NCBI GenBank assembly: GCA_044425705.1
Contig: JAWXVD010000019.1
Coordinates: 1 to 37,215, forward strand
Length of the DNA: 37,215 nt
From: JAWXVD01 sp044425705
Lineage (GTDB): Bacteria; Bacillota; Clostridia; Lachnospirales; Lachnospiraceae
Reading direction: 5' to 3'
A program made the position numbers and the translations under genes. The notes beneath the pieces are model-generated. The model made no database searches. It saw nothing but the letters and a program-made list of their open reading frames with translations, and was not told where the DNA came from. Below are positions 9,918 through 18,099 of the stretch, piece by piece (positions within the stretch are counted from its first letter, which is position 1; the number at the start of each line of letters is the position of its first letter).

Positions 9918-10829
9918 ATGGTTAGGCGAATCAGTGGAAGTAAATTTATGAATGAGTCGATGGGTGAAAAAATATTTGATATTGTAAGAGTAGTTTTAAT
10001 TATCTTTGTCTTAATAACGGTTGCATATCCATTATATTTTTGTTGTATTGCATCAATTTCATCACCAAATGCGGTATATCAAGGAAGAGTTATTTTATGG
10101 CCAGCGGATATTACATTAAAAGGGTATGAAGAATTAATGGCAAATGCTGATATTTGGAGAGGATATGTGAATTCAATTTTATACACAACAGTAGGTACTT
10201 TATGTAATATGGTGTTTACTATACCAATGGCATTTGCATTATCGAGAAAAGAGTTTCCGGCTAGTGGAATTATTATGAAGTTGATTGTATTTACTATGTA
10301 TTTTAGTGGAGGAATGATTCCATTATACTTTGTGGTAAATAATTTAAAGCTATTAAATACAATATGGGCATTGGTATTACCAGTGTTAGTGGTAGCTTAT
10401 AATTTAATTGTTGCCCGATCATTTTTTAGCGGAAGTATACCAGAGGAATTAAAAGAAGCAACATTTTTAGATGGAGGAAATTATTTTTATTTTTTCTTTA
10501 AAGTGGTACTCCCTCTTTCTAAATCATTATTAGCAGTTATGGTACTCTTTTATGCATCTATGCACTGGAATGATTACTTTCAAGCATTATTATATATGCA
10601 GGATGGAGATAAAGCACCATTACAATTAGTATTACGACAAATTTTAGTACAAAGTCAATCGCAAGCGGCAGATACCTCTGATTTAACAGCAATGGTTGAA
10701 AAACAAGAGGTAGCAGAATTATTAAAATATGGAGCAATTATTGTATCCAGTGTACCTATGTTGTTAGTATATCCATTTGTTCAGAAACATTTTGTGAAAG
10801 GTGTTATGATTGGAGCGGTAAAAGGATAA
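9918..10829 (+). CDS. CUT1 sugar ABC transporter permease, LplC/YtcP-like
   Basis: Second membrane subunit of the importer, also 303 residues, with about six predicted helices. Its coupling-loop motif is EELKEATFLDGG (about 176-187), followed by KVVLPLSKSLLAVMVLFY, as in LplC/YtcP permeases. The C-terminus ends KHFVKGVMIGAVKG, a very common ending in this family. GAAAGGAG lies before the ATG. The pair of permeases and the binding protein that follows form a complete importer apart from the ATPase. Confidence 0.92.
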   Translation: MVRRISGSKFMNESMGEKIFDIVRVVLIIFVLITVAYPLYFCCIASISSPNAVYQGRVILWPADITLKGYEELMANADIWRGYVNSILYTTVGTLCNMVFTIPMAFALSRKEFPASGIIMKLIVFTMYFSGGMIPLYFVVNNLKLLNTIWALVLPVLVVAYNLIVARSFFSGSIPEELKEATFLDGGNYFYFFFKVVLPLSKSLLAVMVLFYASMHWNDYFQALLYMQDGDKAPLQLVLRQILVQSQSQAADTSDLTAMVEKQEVAELLKYGAIIVSSVPMLLVYPFVQKHFVKGVMIGAVKG

Positions 10830-10926
10830 AATTTTAAGGGTAGTTTTTGGCATATGGTTATAGGATGGTCTACTTGTTTATTAATCATAGCTATTTTATA
10901 ATAAAAAAAGGAAGGATAAGAAAACA

Positions 10927-12564
10927 ATGAAAAGAAAAGTAGTAAACATGATTGCAATGATTAGTGCAATGGCAATGTTAGTCACAGGATGTGGAGGTAG
11001 TACAACCAGTACAACAGGAAGCAATGATTCATCTCAACAAACAGGAGAAAGTGTAGAAGAACCAGTAGAATTTACATCAACATATATTATGACAGACTGG
11101 GGTGGAGAAGCAGATAATTTTGAAATTTTAGCACAAATGCAAGAGGATGCAAATGTGGAAATTAGTTGGTTGAATTATAATAGTAGTGATTGGGAAACAC
11201 AAAAAAATCTTGTTATTACTGGTGGAAATTTACCAGATGTATTTACGGGTGTTTGTCTCACAAGTTCAGACATATCTAAATATGCTGAAGAGGGAATGTT
11301 ATTAGACTTAACAGATTTAATTGAAGAATATATGCCTAATTTCTCTCAAATTTTGGAAGAAAATCCATATTTGAAAGCGATGATTACGAATCCAGATGAC
11401 GGTGGAATTTATACACTTCCAAATGTAAATGGTAGAACTGTAAGTCGTACAACAGGAATTCACTATATTAACAAAACTTGGTTAGATAACTTGGGACTTG
11501 AGGTGCCAACTACAACAGAAGAATATTATGAAGTGTTGACAGCATTTAAAGAACAAGATGCTAATGGAAATGGTGATCCTAATGATGAAATTCCATTTTC
11601 GTGCTATGCTAATTCATCAACTTTTAAGGCACCATATTCTTATTCAAACTTGTTTGGAGCATTCGGATATGCAGATACAATGGAATCGTTAACTCCCCAT
11701 TATGTGCAAGATGAAAATGGTGAAATTGTTTTTGTACCAACAACAGAAGGGTATAAAGAAGCAATACAGTATATGCATCGTTTAGTAGATGAAGGGTTAT
11801 GGGATGTGGAAAGCTTTACGTTTACAGCATTATCTCAATTGGTTGCAAAAGGAAGCACAAGTCCATCTACATTGGGTTCATTTGTTGGATATGAAAAACA
11901 ATTTGTAGTGTCTGCTGAAAATTTAGATGAATATGTTGTATTAGAACCACTAGTAGGACCAGATGGAGTACAGTCGAGACTAGAAAACGGATGGACATGT
12001 ACAGACATGGGACAAGTTAATACAACGTATGTACAATTAACTGTTAATGCACAAGGTAAAGAAGAAGCAATATTAGGTTTTTATGATTTGTGTTATGATT
12101 CAGATTATGCAGTGCAATTATTCTTAGGTGTAGATGGTACAGTTATTTCTAAGGATGAGGAAGGCAAGTATTCATATAATGATACACCAGAAGGAGTTAC
12201 ATGGTCAGAATTTAGATATCAAAGTGCACCTGTTTGGTTCCCATTGGCAATATTCCCAGAAAATTGGGATGATGTAGTACCACAAATGGATGAGGATGTT
12301 TTGGTAGATGGAATTCTAACAGAATATTATGATGATTATTTAACAGTATCTAGTTTGTTTGTTGCACCTACGATGGATGAATCTAAAATTATCAATAGTA
12401 CAGGTGAAGATATTAATAATTATATTGATTTGACGCAAGCACAATGGATTGTTGAAGGGGGCATTGAAGAAGAGTGGGATGCTTACCTTGCAAGTTTAAG
12501 TGATTTAGGAATAGATGATTATACACAGCTTGTAAAAGATATGGCAGCTAGAATGGAAGAATAG
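10927..12564 (+). CDS. Extracellular solute-binding lipoprotein (family 1, LplA-like)
   Basis: Substrate-binding protein of the importer, 545 residues, anchored outside the membrane by a lipid. The signal peptide ends in the lipobox LVTGC, with lipidated C22, followed by a Ser/Thr-rich linker. The mature part shows LPDVFTG-like and YINKTWLDNLGL motifs that are typical of large family-1 binding proteins pairing with LplB/LplC permeases. Such large proteins usually bind oligosaccharides rather than single sugars. Two acidic stretches, such as DANGNGDPNDEIPF near 218, resemble a calcium-type loop seen in several relatives. AGGAAGGA precedes the ATG. A very strong hairpin follows the gene, which probably keeps its mRNA more abundant than that of the kinase downstream. 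Confidence 0.92.
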   Translation: MKRKVVNMIAMISAMAMLVTGCGGSTTSTTGSNDSSQQTGESVEEPVEFTSTYIMTDWGGEADNFEILAQMQEDANVEISWLNYNSSDWETQKNLVITGGNLPDVFTGVCLTSSDISKYAEEGMLLDLTDLIEEYMPNFSQILEENPYLKAMITNPDDGGIYTLPNVNGRTVSRTTGIHYINKTWLDNLGLEVPTTTEEYYEVLTAFKEQDANGNGDPNDEIPFSCYANSSTFKAPYSYSNLFGAFGYADTMESLTPHYVQDENGEIVFVPTTEGYKEAIQYMHRLVDEGLWDVESFTFTALSQLVAKGSTSPSTLGSFVGYEKQFVVSAENLDEYVVLEPLVGPDGVQSRLENGWTCTDMGQVNTTYVQLTVNAQGKEEAILGFYDLCYDSDYAVQLFLGVDGTVISKDEEGKYSYNDTPEGVTWSEFRYQSAPVWFPLAIFPENWDDVVPQMDEDVLVDGILTEYYDDYLTVSSLFVAPTMDESKIINSTGEDINNYIDLTQAQWIVEGGIEEEWDAYLASLSDLGIDDYTQLVKDMAARMEE

Positions 12565-12620
12565 TAATTAATAGATAGATGTAAAGGGTGAAAAAATCTT
12601 TCGTTGGCCAGAACTGTAAT

Positions 12621-12663
12621 TATGTAGAACCAGAGGCAATTTTGTTGTCTCTGGTTCTACATA
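12621..12663 (+). terminator. Strong stem-loop after the binding-protein gene
   Basis: A 15-bp perfect stem (TATGTAGAACCAGAG at 12621-12635, its complement at 12649-12663) extends inward by four more pairs, one of them G-U, leaving a five-base loop. No T-run follows, so it is not a classical terminator. It may protect the 3' end of the upstream transcript or partly stop transcription before the sensor kinase. That would fit a binding protein needed in excess over its regulators. Confidence 0.6.
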
Positions 12664-12724
12664 GTGATACAATAAAAAGGTATTCAATATACATGTGTAC
12701 CAAATAATAAATAGGGGGATGAAT

Positions 12725-14491
12725 ATGGAAAGAATCTTTCGATTACTAAGAACTTTTAAATTAAAAATCAGTATTAAATTAGTACTTTTTTTGTTTATTA
12801 ATATATCATGCCCTATTTTATTAGTTTTCTGTGGAGTGAATCAGTATGCACATAAGCTCATGCTTGAAAAAGAAGGAGAAAATATTACACTAATTACAGA
12901 AATGATGGCTGAAAAATTGGATGATACAATCCAAACAGCAACGGTACATATTATTACGATATCTAATGAAAATGAACTAATTGAACTATTATCTACATCA
13001 ACCATTGAATCAAAAGTTTCACTCCAGTGGTTTGAGAAAAAAATGTGGATAGAGGAATATCTAGCAAAGCTATCTATGAATGTCACAACTGCTTCTCATA
13101 GAATTACAATTATTGATATGGAATACAATATTTTTTCGAATATAGCGATACGAATGGAAGAAGATGAAATCCAAAATATCTTTGAAATGGCAAAAGATAA
13201 TTACGGTGTATTTATTTTTAGTCGTATGATAAATGAAGAAGATTATTTAACTGCTTGTAGTGTGATTAGAAATGAACAACAGATGATATTAGGTATTGTT
13301 ATGGAAGATATTCCGTATAGTGAAATACTATATAATATTAATCAGCAATATGAGAATAAATATTGTGTATATTGTATTGATGAAATGGGAGAGCAATTTT
13401 TGTCATATGGCGAATTACCATTTGCTTACTCCGAGATAGGAACAGAATATAAAGAAAAGTTTTTCTCTTTTTATCGTAGTTTAGAAGAGCAATATTTACG
13501 ATTTGAACATAAATTTAACAGCAATCAGCTTACTATTGAATTAATAATACCAATCGAAGAAATTTTTTATGCATCTCAGCATTTTACTCAAGTAGCTATT
13601 TGTTTGATTTTGCTGATTATTATACAATCTATTATTTGTATTTACATTATTGTAGAGTGGCTAGCAAAACCTATTGTAAAAATTTCAGATGAGTTAATGG
13701 ATTTTGCACAAAAATTAGTACCAATTCATTTTGACAGAAAATTTAAATCTGAGGACGAACTGGGAGAATTAATAGAACAAACAGAAACGATGTCAGAGCG
13801 AGTATGTGCACTTATAGAGCATGAGAAGATATTGAATGAAGAAAAGAGACGATATGAAATAGCTGCATTAAAAGAACAAATTAATCCACATATGATTTAT
13901 AATACATTGAATACAATCACATTTCTTGCACAATTACAAGGGATAGGGAATATAGAAGAGATATCAGAAGCGTTTTCTTCATTATTACATATACAATTAA
14001 AAACAAATGATGAATTTGTAAGTATTGGTAAAGAACTAGAGTATATTAGAAAATATGTATTGATAAAAAAATATAATATAACAGCAGATATTAATCTTCG
14101 TATTATTATTGATGAGTTGGTTGAAGAACATAGTATTGTTCCCTTTATACTGCAACCGTTAGTAGAAAATTCTATTAAACATGGTTTTTATAATCGCACT
14201 AAATTGTGTCAAATTTTAATTAGAATTTCAGAAATTAATCATAAAATACAGATTGAGGTTTGCGATAATGGAAATGGGATTCCAAAAGAAAAACTTGGTG
14301 AATTACAGGAGCAGTTATATGAATTAAAAGACACGAAAGATAGTGTTGAAGAACATATTGGGTTAATTAATACTGCAAAGCGTATTTCCTATGCATACAA
14401 TGGACAAAGTTCTTTTTCTATTATGAGTATAGAGGGATATTATACAAAAATACAAATAGAATATCCATTGGAAGGAAGATATAAAGGATAA
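12725..14491 (+). CDS. YesM-type sensor histidine kinase
   Basis: Membrane sensor of 588 residues that probably detects the imported glycan or a bound form of it. A first membrane helix (about 16-38) is followed by an extracellular sensor of roughly 250 residues, a second helix (about 288-312), a HAMP linker (about 313-365), and the His_kinase domain with phosphorylated H389 in QINPHMIYNTLN (the usual form is QINPHFLYNTL). The HATPase domain follows, with VENSIKHGF and DNGNGIP. The start at 12725 has AGGGGG six bases upstream; the in-frame ATG at 12719 lies right against that site. The next gene is its response regulator. Pairs of this type sit beside CUT1 sugar importers and control them. 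Confidence 0.9.
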   Translation: MERIFRLLRTFKLKISIKLVLFLFINISCPILLVFCGVNQYAHKLMLEKEGENITLITEMMAEKLDDTIQTATVHIITISNENELIELLSTSTIESKVSLQWFEKKMWIEEYLAKLSMNVTTASHRITIIDMEYNIFSNIAIRMEEDEIQNIFEMAKDNYGVFIFSRMINEEDYLTACSVIRNEQQMILGIVMEDIPYSEILYNINQQYENKYCVYCIDEMGEQFLSYGELPFAYSEIGTEYKEKFFSFYRSLEEQYLRFEHKFNSNQLTIELIIPIEEIFYASQHFTQVAICLILLIIIQSIICIYIIVEWLAKPIVKISDELMDFAQKLVPIHFDRKFKSEDELGELIEQTETMSERVCALIEHEKILNEEKRRYEIAALKEQINPHMIYNTLNTITFLAQLQGIGNIEEISEAFSSLLHIQLKTNDEFVSIGKELEYIRKYVLIKKYNITADINLRIIIDELVEEHSIVPFILQPLVENSIKHGFYNRTKLCQILIRISEINHKIQIEVCDNGNGIPKEKLGELQEQLYELKDTKDSVEEHIGLINTAKRISYAYNGQSSFSIMSIEGYYTKIQIEYPLEGRYKG

Positions 14492-14514
14492 AGGTTTTAG
14501 AATAGGGGATAAAA

Positions 14515-16047
14515 ATGATTAGAATTTTGTTGGTGGATGATGATATTATTTTGTTAAATAGAATTAGCGGAATATTAGAAATACATAATTCTTTGTGTTC
14601 TGTAGTAGAACGTGCCATGAGTGGAACAGATGCAGTGAAAGCAGTAGAAAGATGTAAACCAGATGTTATATTTATGGATGTAGAATTACCGCAGATGAAT
14701 GGTATTGAGGCAACAAAAGCTATTAAAGATCGTTATCCATCTATTCACATTGTGGCACTTAGTAATTATGATAACTTTTTTTACTTAAGAGAAATGTTAA
14801 AATCTGGTGCCGCAGATTATATTTTAAAACATGAGCTATCAGTAGAATTATTAGAACAACAACTTCATAAAATATCTAAACTACTACAGGTATCAATGGA
14901 TACAGAAAAAGAAGATGTAGAGGAATCTATTTGGGAAAAGCAAGAATATTTCGGACAATTATTATTTGATGAAGAAAAGCAGATAGACGTAGATAGAATC
15001 TTTCAAAAACAGATTCAGAAAAGTACATCTTATGGCTTTATCGTATTTCAAATCGTTAATTTTGCAGTATATTATGAAAAGAAGAAAAAAGAAAATTTAT
15101 TAAAGTCAGTATTGACGATACTACATAATATTTTGCCAGGTGAAAGTTTATCCATAGAAATAGAACATGGAGAATATGCAGTTTTTATGCAATTGGAAAA
15201 TAGCCCTAGTACACATGTGATGCAAAATAATTTAAAAGAATATGTTATGTTGATACGCTCTAATTTATTGAAAATGTTGAACATACAGATTATTGATTAT
15301 CAAAAAGTATTATATCATGCTACATTAAATTTAGCACAAAGTTATTGTGATGCAGAGAAAATGATAGGTTCATCTGTAATAAATTATGATGATAGTGGAA
15401 AGTCTAATATGTTATTAATTCAGTGTTTAAATTATGTAATCAATCAGGAAGAGGAGTATTTTTTTGATACCTTTGATATCATTTTTCAATATGGAAAATC
15501 ACAAGAAATAAACTTGCCTTTTGTACATAAAAATGTAGCGGAAATGATACAATTAATTCGAAATTATTTGAAGAGTAAAAGCAATTATAAGGCAATAGAA
15601 GAAGAGTATAGTAAAAATGTAAACCAATTATTTAAATCCCAATCAGTACAAGAATGTGAAGAAATTTTTCATACGATTATTGGTGATTTATTTGTAAATA
15701 TACGAAAATCGAGAATTAACCAATATTCCGAGTATATTCTACAGGCATTGGATTACTTGGAAAAAAATTATCGAGAAGACATTTCGTTAAATATGATAGC
15801 GGAACATATTGGTATTAGTAGTGTATATCTTTCAAAGCTATTTAAGAAGGAAGTGGAAATTAATTTTATAGCATATCTTACACAATACCGATTAAGGAAA
15901 AGCGAAAAATACGTGTTAGATACAAAATTATCTATTAAAGAAATTGCAAAAAAAGTGGGTTATAATAATTTTTCTTATTTTGTAAGTTTGTTTAAGCAAG
16001 AATATGGATGTCCACCAATGGAATTCAGAAATCAAAAATTAAAGTAA
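14515..16047 (+). CDS. YesN-type response regulator with AraC DNA-binding domain
   Basis: Transcription regulator of 510 residues, partner of the YesM-like kinase 24 nt upstream. It has an N-terminal receiver domain (LLVDDD at 5-10; phospho-acceptor D55 in FMDVELPQMNG; conserved Lys in AADYILKHE), a long central linker domain (about 130-395), and an AraC-type double helix-turn-helix at the C-terminus (about 405-505; SSVYLSKLFKKE, IKEIAKKVGYNNFSYFVSLFK). It is expected to activate the glycan genes, so its targets may include the dyads upstream of the first sulfatase and the gap before the permeases. AATAGGGGAT lies before the ATG. Confidence 0.92.
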   Translation: MIRILLVDDDIILLNRISGILEIHNSLCSVVERAMSGTDAVKAVERCKPDVIFMDVELPQMNGIEATKAIKDRYPSIHIVALSNYDNFFYLREMLKSGAADYILKHELSVELLEQQLHKISKLLQVSMDTEKEDVEESIWEKQEYFGQLLFDEEKQIDVDRIFQKQIQKSTSYGFIVFQIVNFAVYYEKKKKENLLKSVLTILHNILPGESLSIEIEHGEYAVFMQLENSPSTHVMQNNLKEYVMLIRSNLLKMLNIQIIDYQKVLYHATLNLAQSYCDAEKMIGSSVINYDDSGKSNMLLIQCLNYVINQEEEYFFDTFDIIFQYGKSQEINLPFVHKNVAEMIQLIRNYLKSKSNYKAIEEEYSKNVNQLFKSQSVQECEEIFHTIIGDLFVNIRKSRINQYSEYILQALDYLEKNYREDISLNMIAEHIGISSVYLSKLFKKEVEINFIAYLTQYRLRKSEKYVLDTKLSIKEIAKKVGYNNFSYFVSLFKQEYGCPPMEFRNQKLK

Positions 16048-16068
16048 TAAAACTAAAGGATGAAAAAT

Positions 16069-17745
16069 ATGATAATTACAATAAATAAGCAAAAAATAGA
16101 CGAACAGGCAATGGGTGATATTTCTCTATATATGAATAGACTGATGAAAGAAGTCAAAGAGGGTGATAGTATAGTATTTGAACCAGATATTTACGAGTTT
16201 AAATCAAAATATGCATGTGAAGAATTTTGTTATATTACAAATAATGACTATAGTCTAAAGAAAATCGCCATTCCGATTATTAATAAGAAAAATATCATTA
16301 TAGATGGAAAAGGATCTACATTTATGATGACAGGTAGATTAATGCCATTTTGGATTAAAGAATCAAGCAATATTGTACTTAAAAGTTTGGCGATAGATTA
16401 TAAAAGACCTTTATTTAGCCAAGGAATTGTAGAAGAGGCTTCAAGCAATCGGATACAAATCAGGATAGATAAATCTGAGTTCCCATATGAAATACAGGAC
16501 GATGTGCTGTATTTTGTAGGAGAGGATTATAAAGAATCGTATATTCACGGATTCTTAGAGTATGATATTACGAAGAAGGGACCAATAAAGAATGCGGTAG
16601 ATACTTCTCCACATGGAATTGTAAAAGCGAATGAACTAGAGGAAGGTGTATTAGAAATTTTTTATCCTTTTGCTAAAATAGCAGATATAGGAAGTATGAT
16701 GACAATAAAACATGAGAAAAGATTTGTTCCTGGAATTGCGATGGATCACAGTAATCACATGACTTTAGAAGAGGTACATGTGAAACAAGCAGGTACTATG
16801 GCAGTAGTAGCACAATTTTGCGATACTGTAACGCTGAAGAGAATAACTGTAGCCACTGATGAACAAAGTCAACGTGTGGTTTCAGCTAATGCAGATGCAA
16901 CTCACTTTGTAGGTTGTAGAGGTATTGTCACAGTAGAAGATTGTTTGTTTCAAAGTCAATTGGATGATGCATTTAATGTGCATGGAAATTATCTTATTGT
17001 GGATAAAGTTCTATCACCTAAGTGTATTATTGTTCAAATTGGACATTTTCAGCAAGAAGGAATTTTTGGTCTTCAATCTCTAGGGAAAGTACAAATTTTA
17101 GATAGAAAAACTATGTTAGCAGAAGGAGAAGTAATATTAAAAGATAAACTAATTCTCAATAGGAGATATGCAATGCTCACATTCCAAGAAGAATTTTATT
17201 TTATAGACGGAAAAGAATATTGTGTGGATGATATTGATTCTTATCCAGAGGTTATTTTTAGAAATAACGTAGTACAAAATAATAGAGCACGGGGTATTTT
17301 ATTAACATCTAAAAAGAAAACAGTAATAGAAAATAATGTATTCAAAACAGAAGGTGCTGCAATTAAAATTAGTGGAGATATGGATTTTTGGTTTGAATCA
17401 GGTGGATGTAGTGATATACAAATTAAAAATAATCACTTAGAATCTACATGTAATAAAGAGTGGGGGCATGGATTAATTGACATTGATCCAGAAATGGAAA
17501 TTTGTACGGAAGGTGATTTTTATCATAAAAATATCGTTATAGAAGATAATGATATGGTAATCAATCATTGGCCTTTAACATATGCTCGTAGTGTTGAAAA
17601 TATAATTATAAAAAAGAATCGAATTATGTATGAAGATGGTAGAATTATAGCAAATGATAAAAAACTTCCATTAGAAAATAAATGGAATGCGAATATGTAT
17701 ATTGCGGATAATATATTTGAAACAATAGAAAATAAGTTGAAATAA
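16069..17745 (+). CDS. GH110-like alpha-1,3-galactosidase (right-handed beta-helix)
   Basis: Predicted inverting exo-enzyme that releases terminal alpha-1,3-linked galactose. The 558-residue protein is a right-handed beta-helix with many NN- and IxxN-type turns. It carries a set of motifs I associate with family GH110: NADATHFVGCRG, LDDAFNVHG, NNRARGILLTS, and EGAAIKISGD followed by FWFESGG. The candidate catalytic acids are D276, D299 and D300. Their spacing (23 and 24 residues) equals that of the acids I recall for the characterised marine GH110 (D321, D344, D345). There is no signal peptide, so it should work in the cytoplasm. The ATG at 16069 has AAAGGA at 16055-16060; an ATG at 16060 overlaps that site. 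It lies 21 nt after the regulator. Many annotation pipelines would only call it a beta-helix protein. Confidence 0.8.
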   Translation: MIITINKQKIDEQAMGDISLYMNRLMKEVKEGDSIVFEPDIYEFKSKYACEEFCYITNNDYSLKKIAIPIINKKNIIIDGKGSTFMMTGRLMPFWIKESSNIVLKSLAIDYKRPLFSQGIVEEASSNRIQIRIDKSEFPYEIQDDVLYFVGEDYKESYIHGFLEYDITKKGPIKNAVDTSPHGIVKANELEEGVLEIFYPFAKIADIGSMMTIKHEKRFVPGIAMDHSNHMTLEEVHVKQAGTMAVVAQFCDTVTLKRITVATDEQSQRVVSANADATHFVGCRGIVTVEDCLFQSQLDDAFNVHGNYLIVDKVLSPKCIIVQIGHFQQEGIFGLQSLGKVQILDRKTMLAEGEVILKDKLILNRRYAMLTFQEEFYFIDGKEYCVDDIDSYPEVIFRNNVVQNNRARGILLTSKKKTVIENNVFKTEGAAIKISGDMDFWFESGGCSDIQIKNNHLESTCNKEWGHGLIDIDPEMEICTEGDFYHKNIVIEDNDMVINHWPLTYARSVENIIIKKNRIMYEDGRIIANDKKLPLENKWNANMYIADNIFETIENKLK

Positions 17746-17823
17746 TATTTATTTGTAGGTGATGCAATCAATTTTGTATGTTAGGAGAGATAAAATGGAT
17801 TGTAAAGAGGAAAAGGGATAATT

Positions 17824-17865
17824 GACAATTGGCTAAATTAGCTGGTTGCTTGATTGTCTTTTTTT
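17824..17865 (+). terminator. Probable terminator of the glycan operon
   Basis: GACAAT at 17824-17829 pairs with ATTGTC at 17853-17858, with an inner GGCT/AGCT hairpin, and seven T residues follow (17859-17865). The stem is interrupted, but the T-run and the position after the last enzyme gene support termination here. Confidence 0.6.
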
Positions 17866-17904
17866 ATGATAATAAGTTGGAAATGATTTGACTAATAATT
17901 TTTT

Positions 17905-17929
17905 ACAAACCCGGGTTATTGGGGTTTGT
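17905..17929. promoter_or_regulatory. GC-rich inverted repeat, possible operator or leader hairpin
   Basis: ACAAACCC at 17905-17912 is perfectly complementary to 17922-17929 around a nine-base loop. The left half also contains the 10-bp palindrome AACCCGGGTT (17908-17917), which is striking in such A/T-rich DNA. There is no T-run on either strand, so termination is unlikely. It lies about 75 nt upstream of the -35 box for the repeat-protein gene. Confidence 0.35.
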
Positions 17930-18005
17930 TTAGGTAGAGATTATTAGAATAGCGACTTATTTTATGGGAAATATGTGATTTTCTGTGAAAATTTTATGGT
18001 AAAGA

Positions 18006-18033
18006 TTGCTATTTTTATGAATGAATGTATAAT
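18006..18033 (+). promoter_or_regulatory. Sigma-A promoter of the repeat-protein gene
   Basis: TTGCTA (18006-18011), a 16-nt spacer and a perfect TATAAT (18028-18033). Transcription would begin near 18040. That rules out the in-frame ATG at 18025 as the start of the following gene and supports the ATG at 18100. Confidence 0.65.
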
Positions 18034-18099
18034 AGAAGAGGTTGGATTTGTATAAGTAGGAAAATTGCTATATTAAGAGAAGGATGGTTATTAGCGTAT

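Larger units (their letters stand above)
17746..18099. other. Intergenic region between the glycan locus and the repeat protein
   Basis: This 354-nt gap holds a probable terminator for the glycan operon (17824-17865), a GC-rich dyad (17905-17929) and a sigma-A promoter (18006-18033) for the next gene. A nine-codon reading frame at 17795-17821 with a good AGGAGAG site was noted but not called as a gene. Nothing else was recognised. Confidence 0.6.

Noticed and set aside
17795..17821. Tiny frame MDCKEEKG with AGGAGAG before it
   Set aside because: Only eight residues with no conserved form. The stop lies two bases before the terminator stem. It may be a remnant or chance.
18025..18099. Longer N-terminus of the repeat protein from ATG 18025
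   Set aside because: This ATG lies upstream of the predicted transcription start and has no ribosome site. The start at 18100 gives a proper signal peptide.
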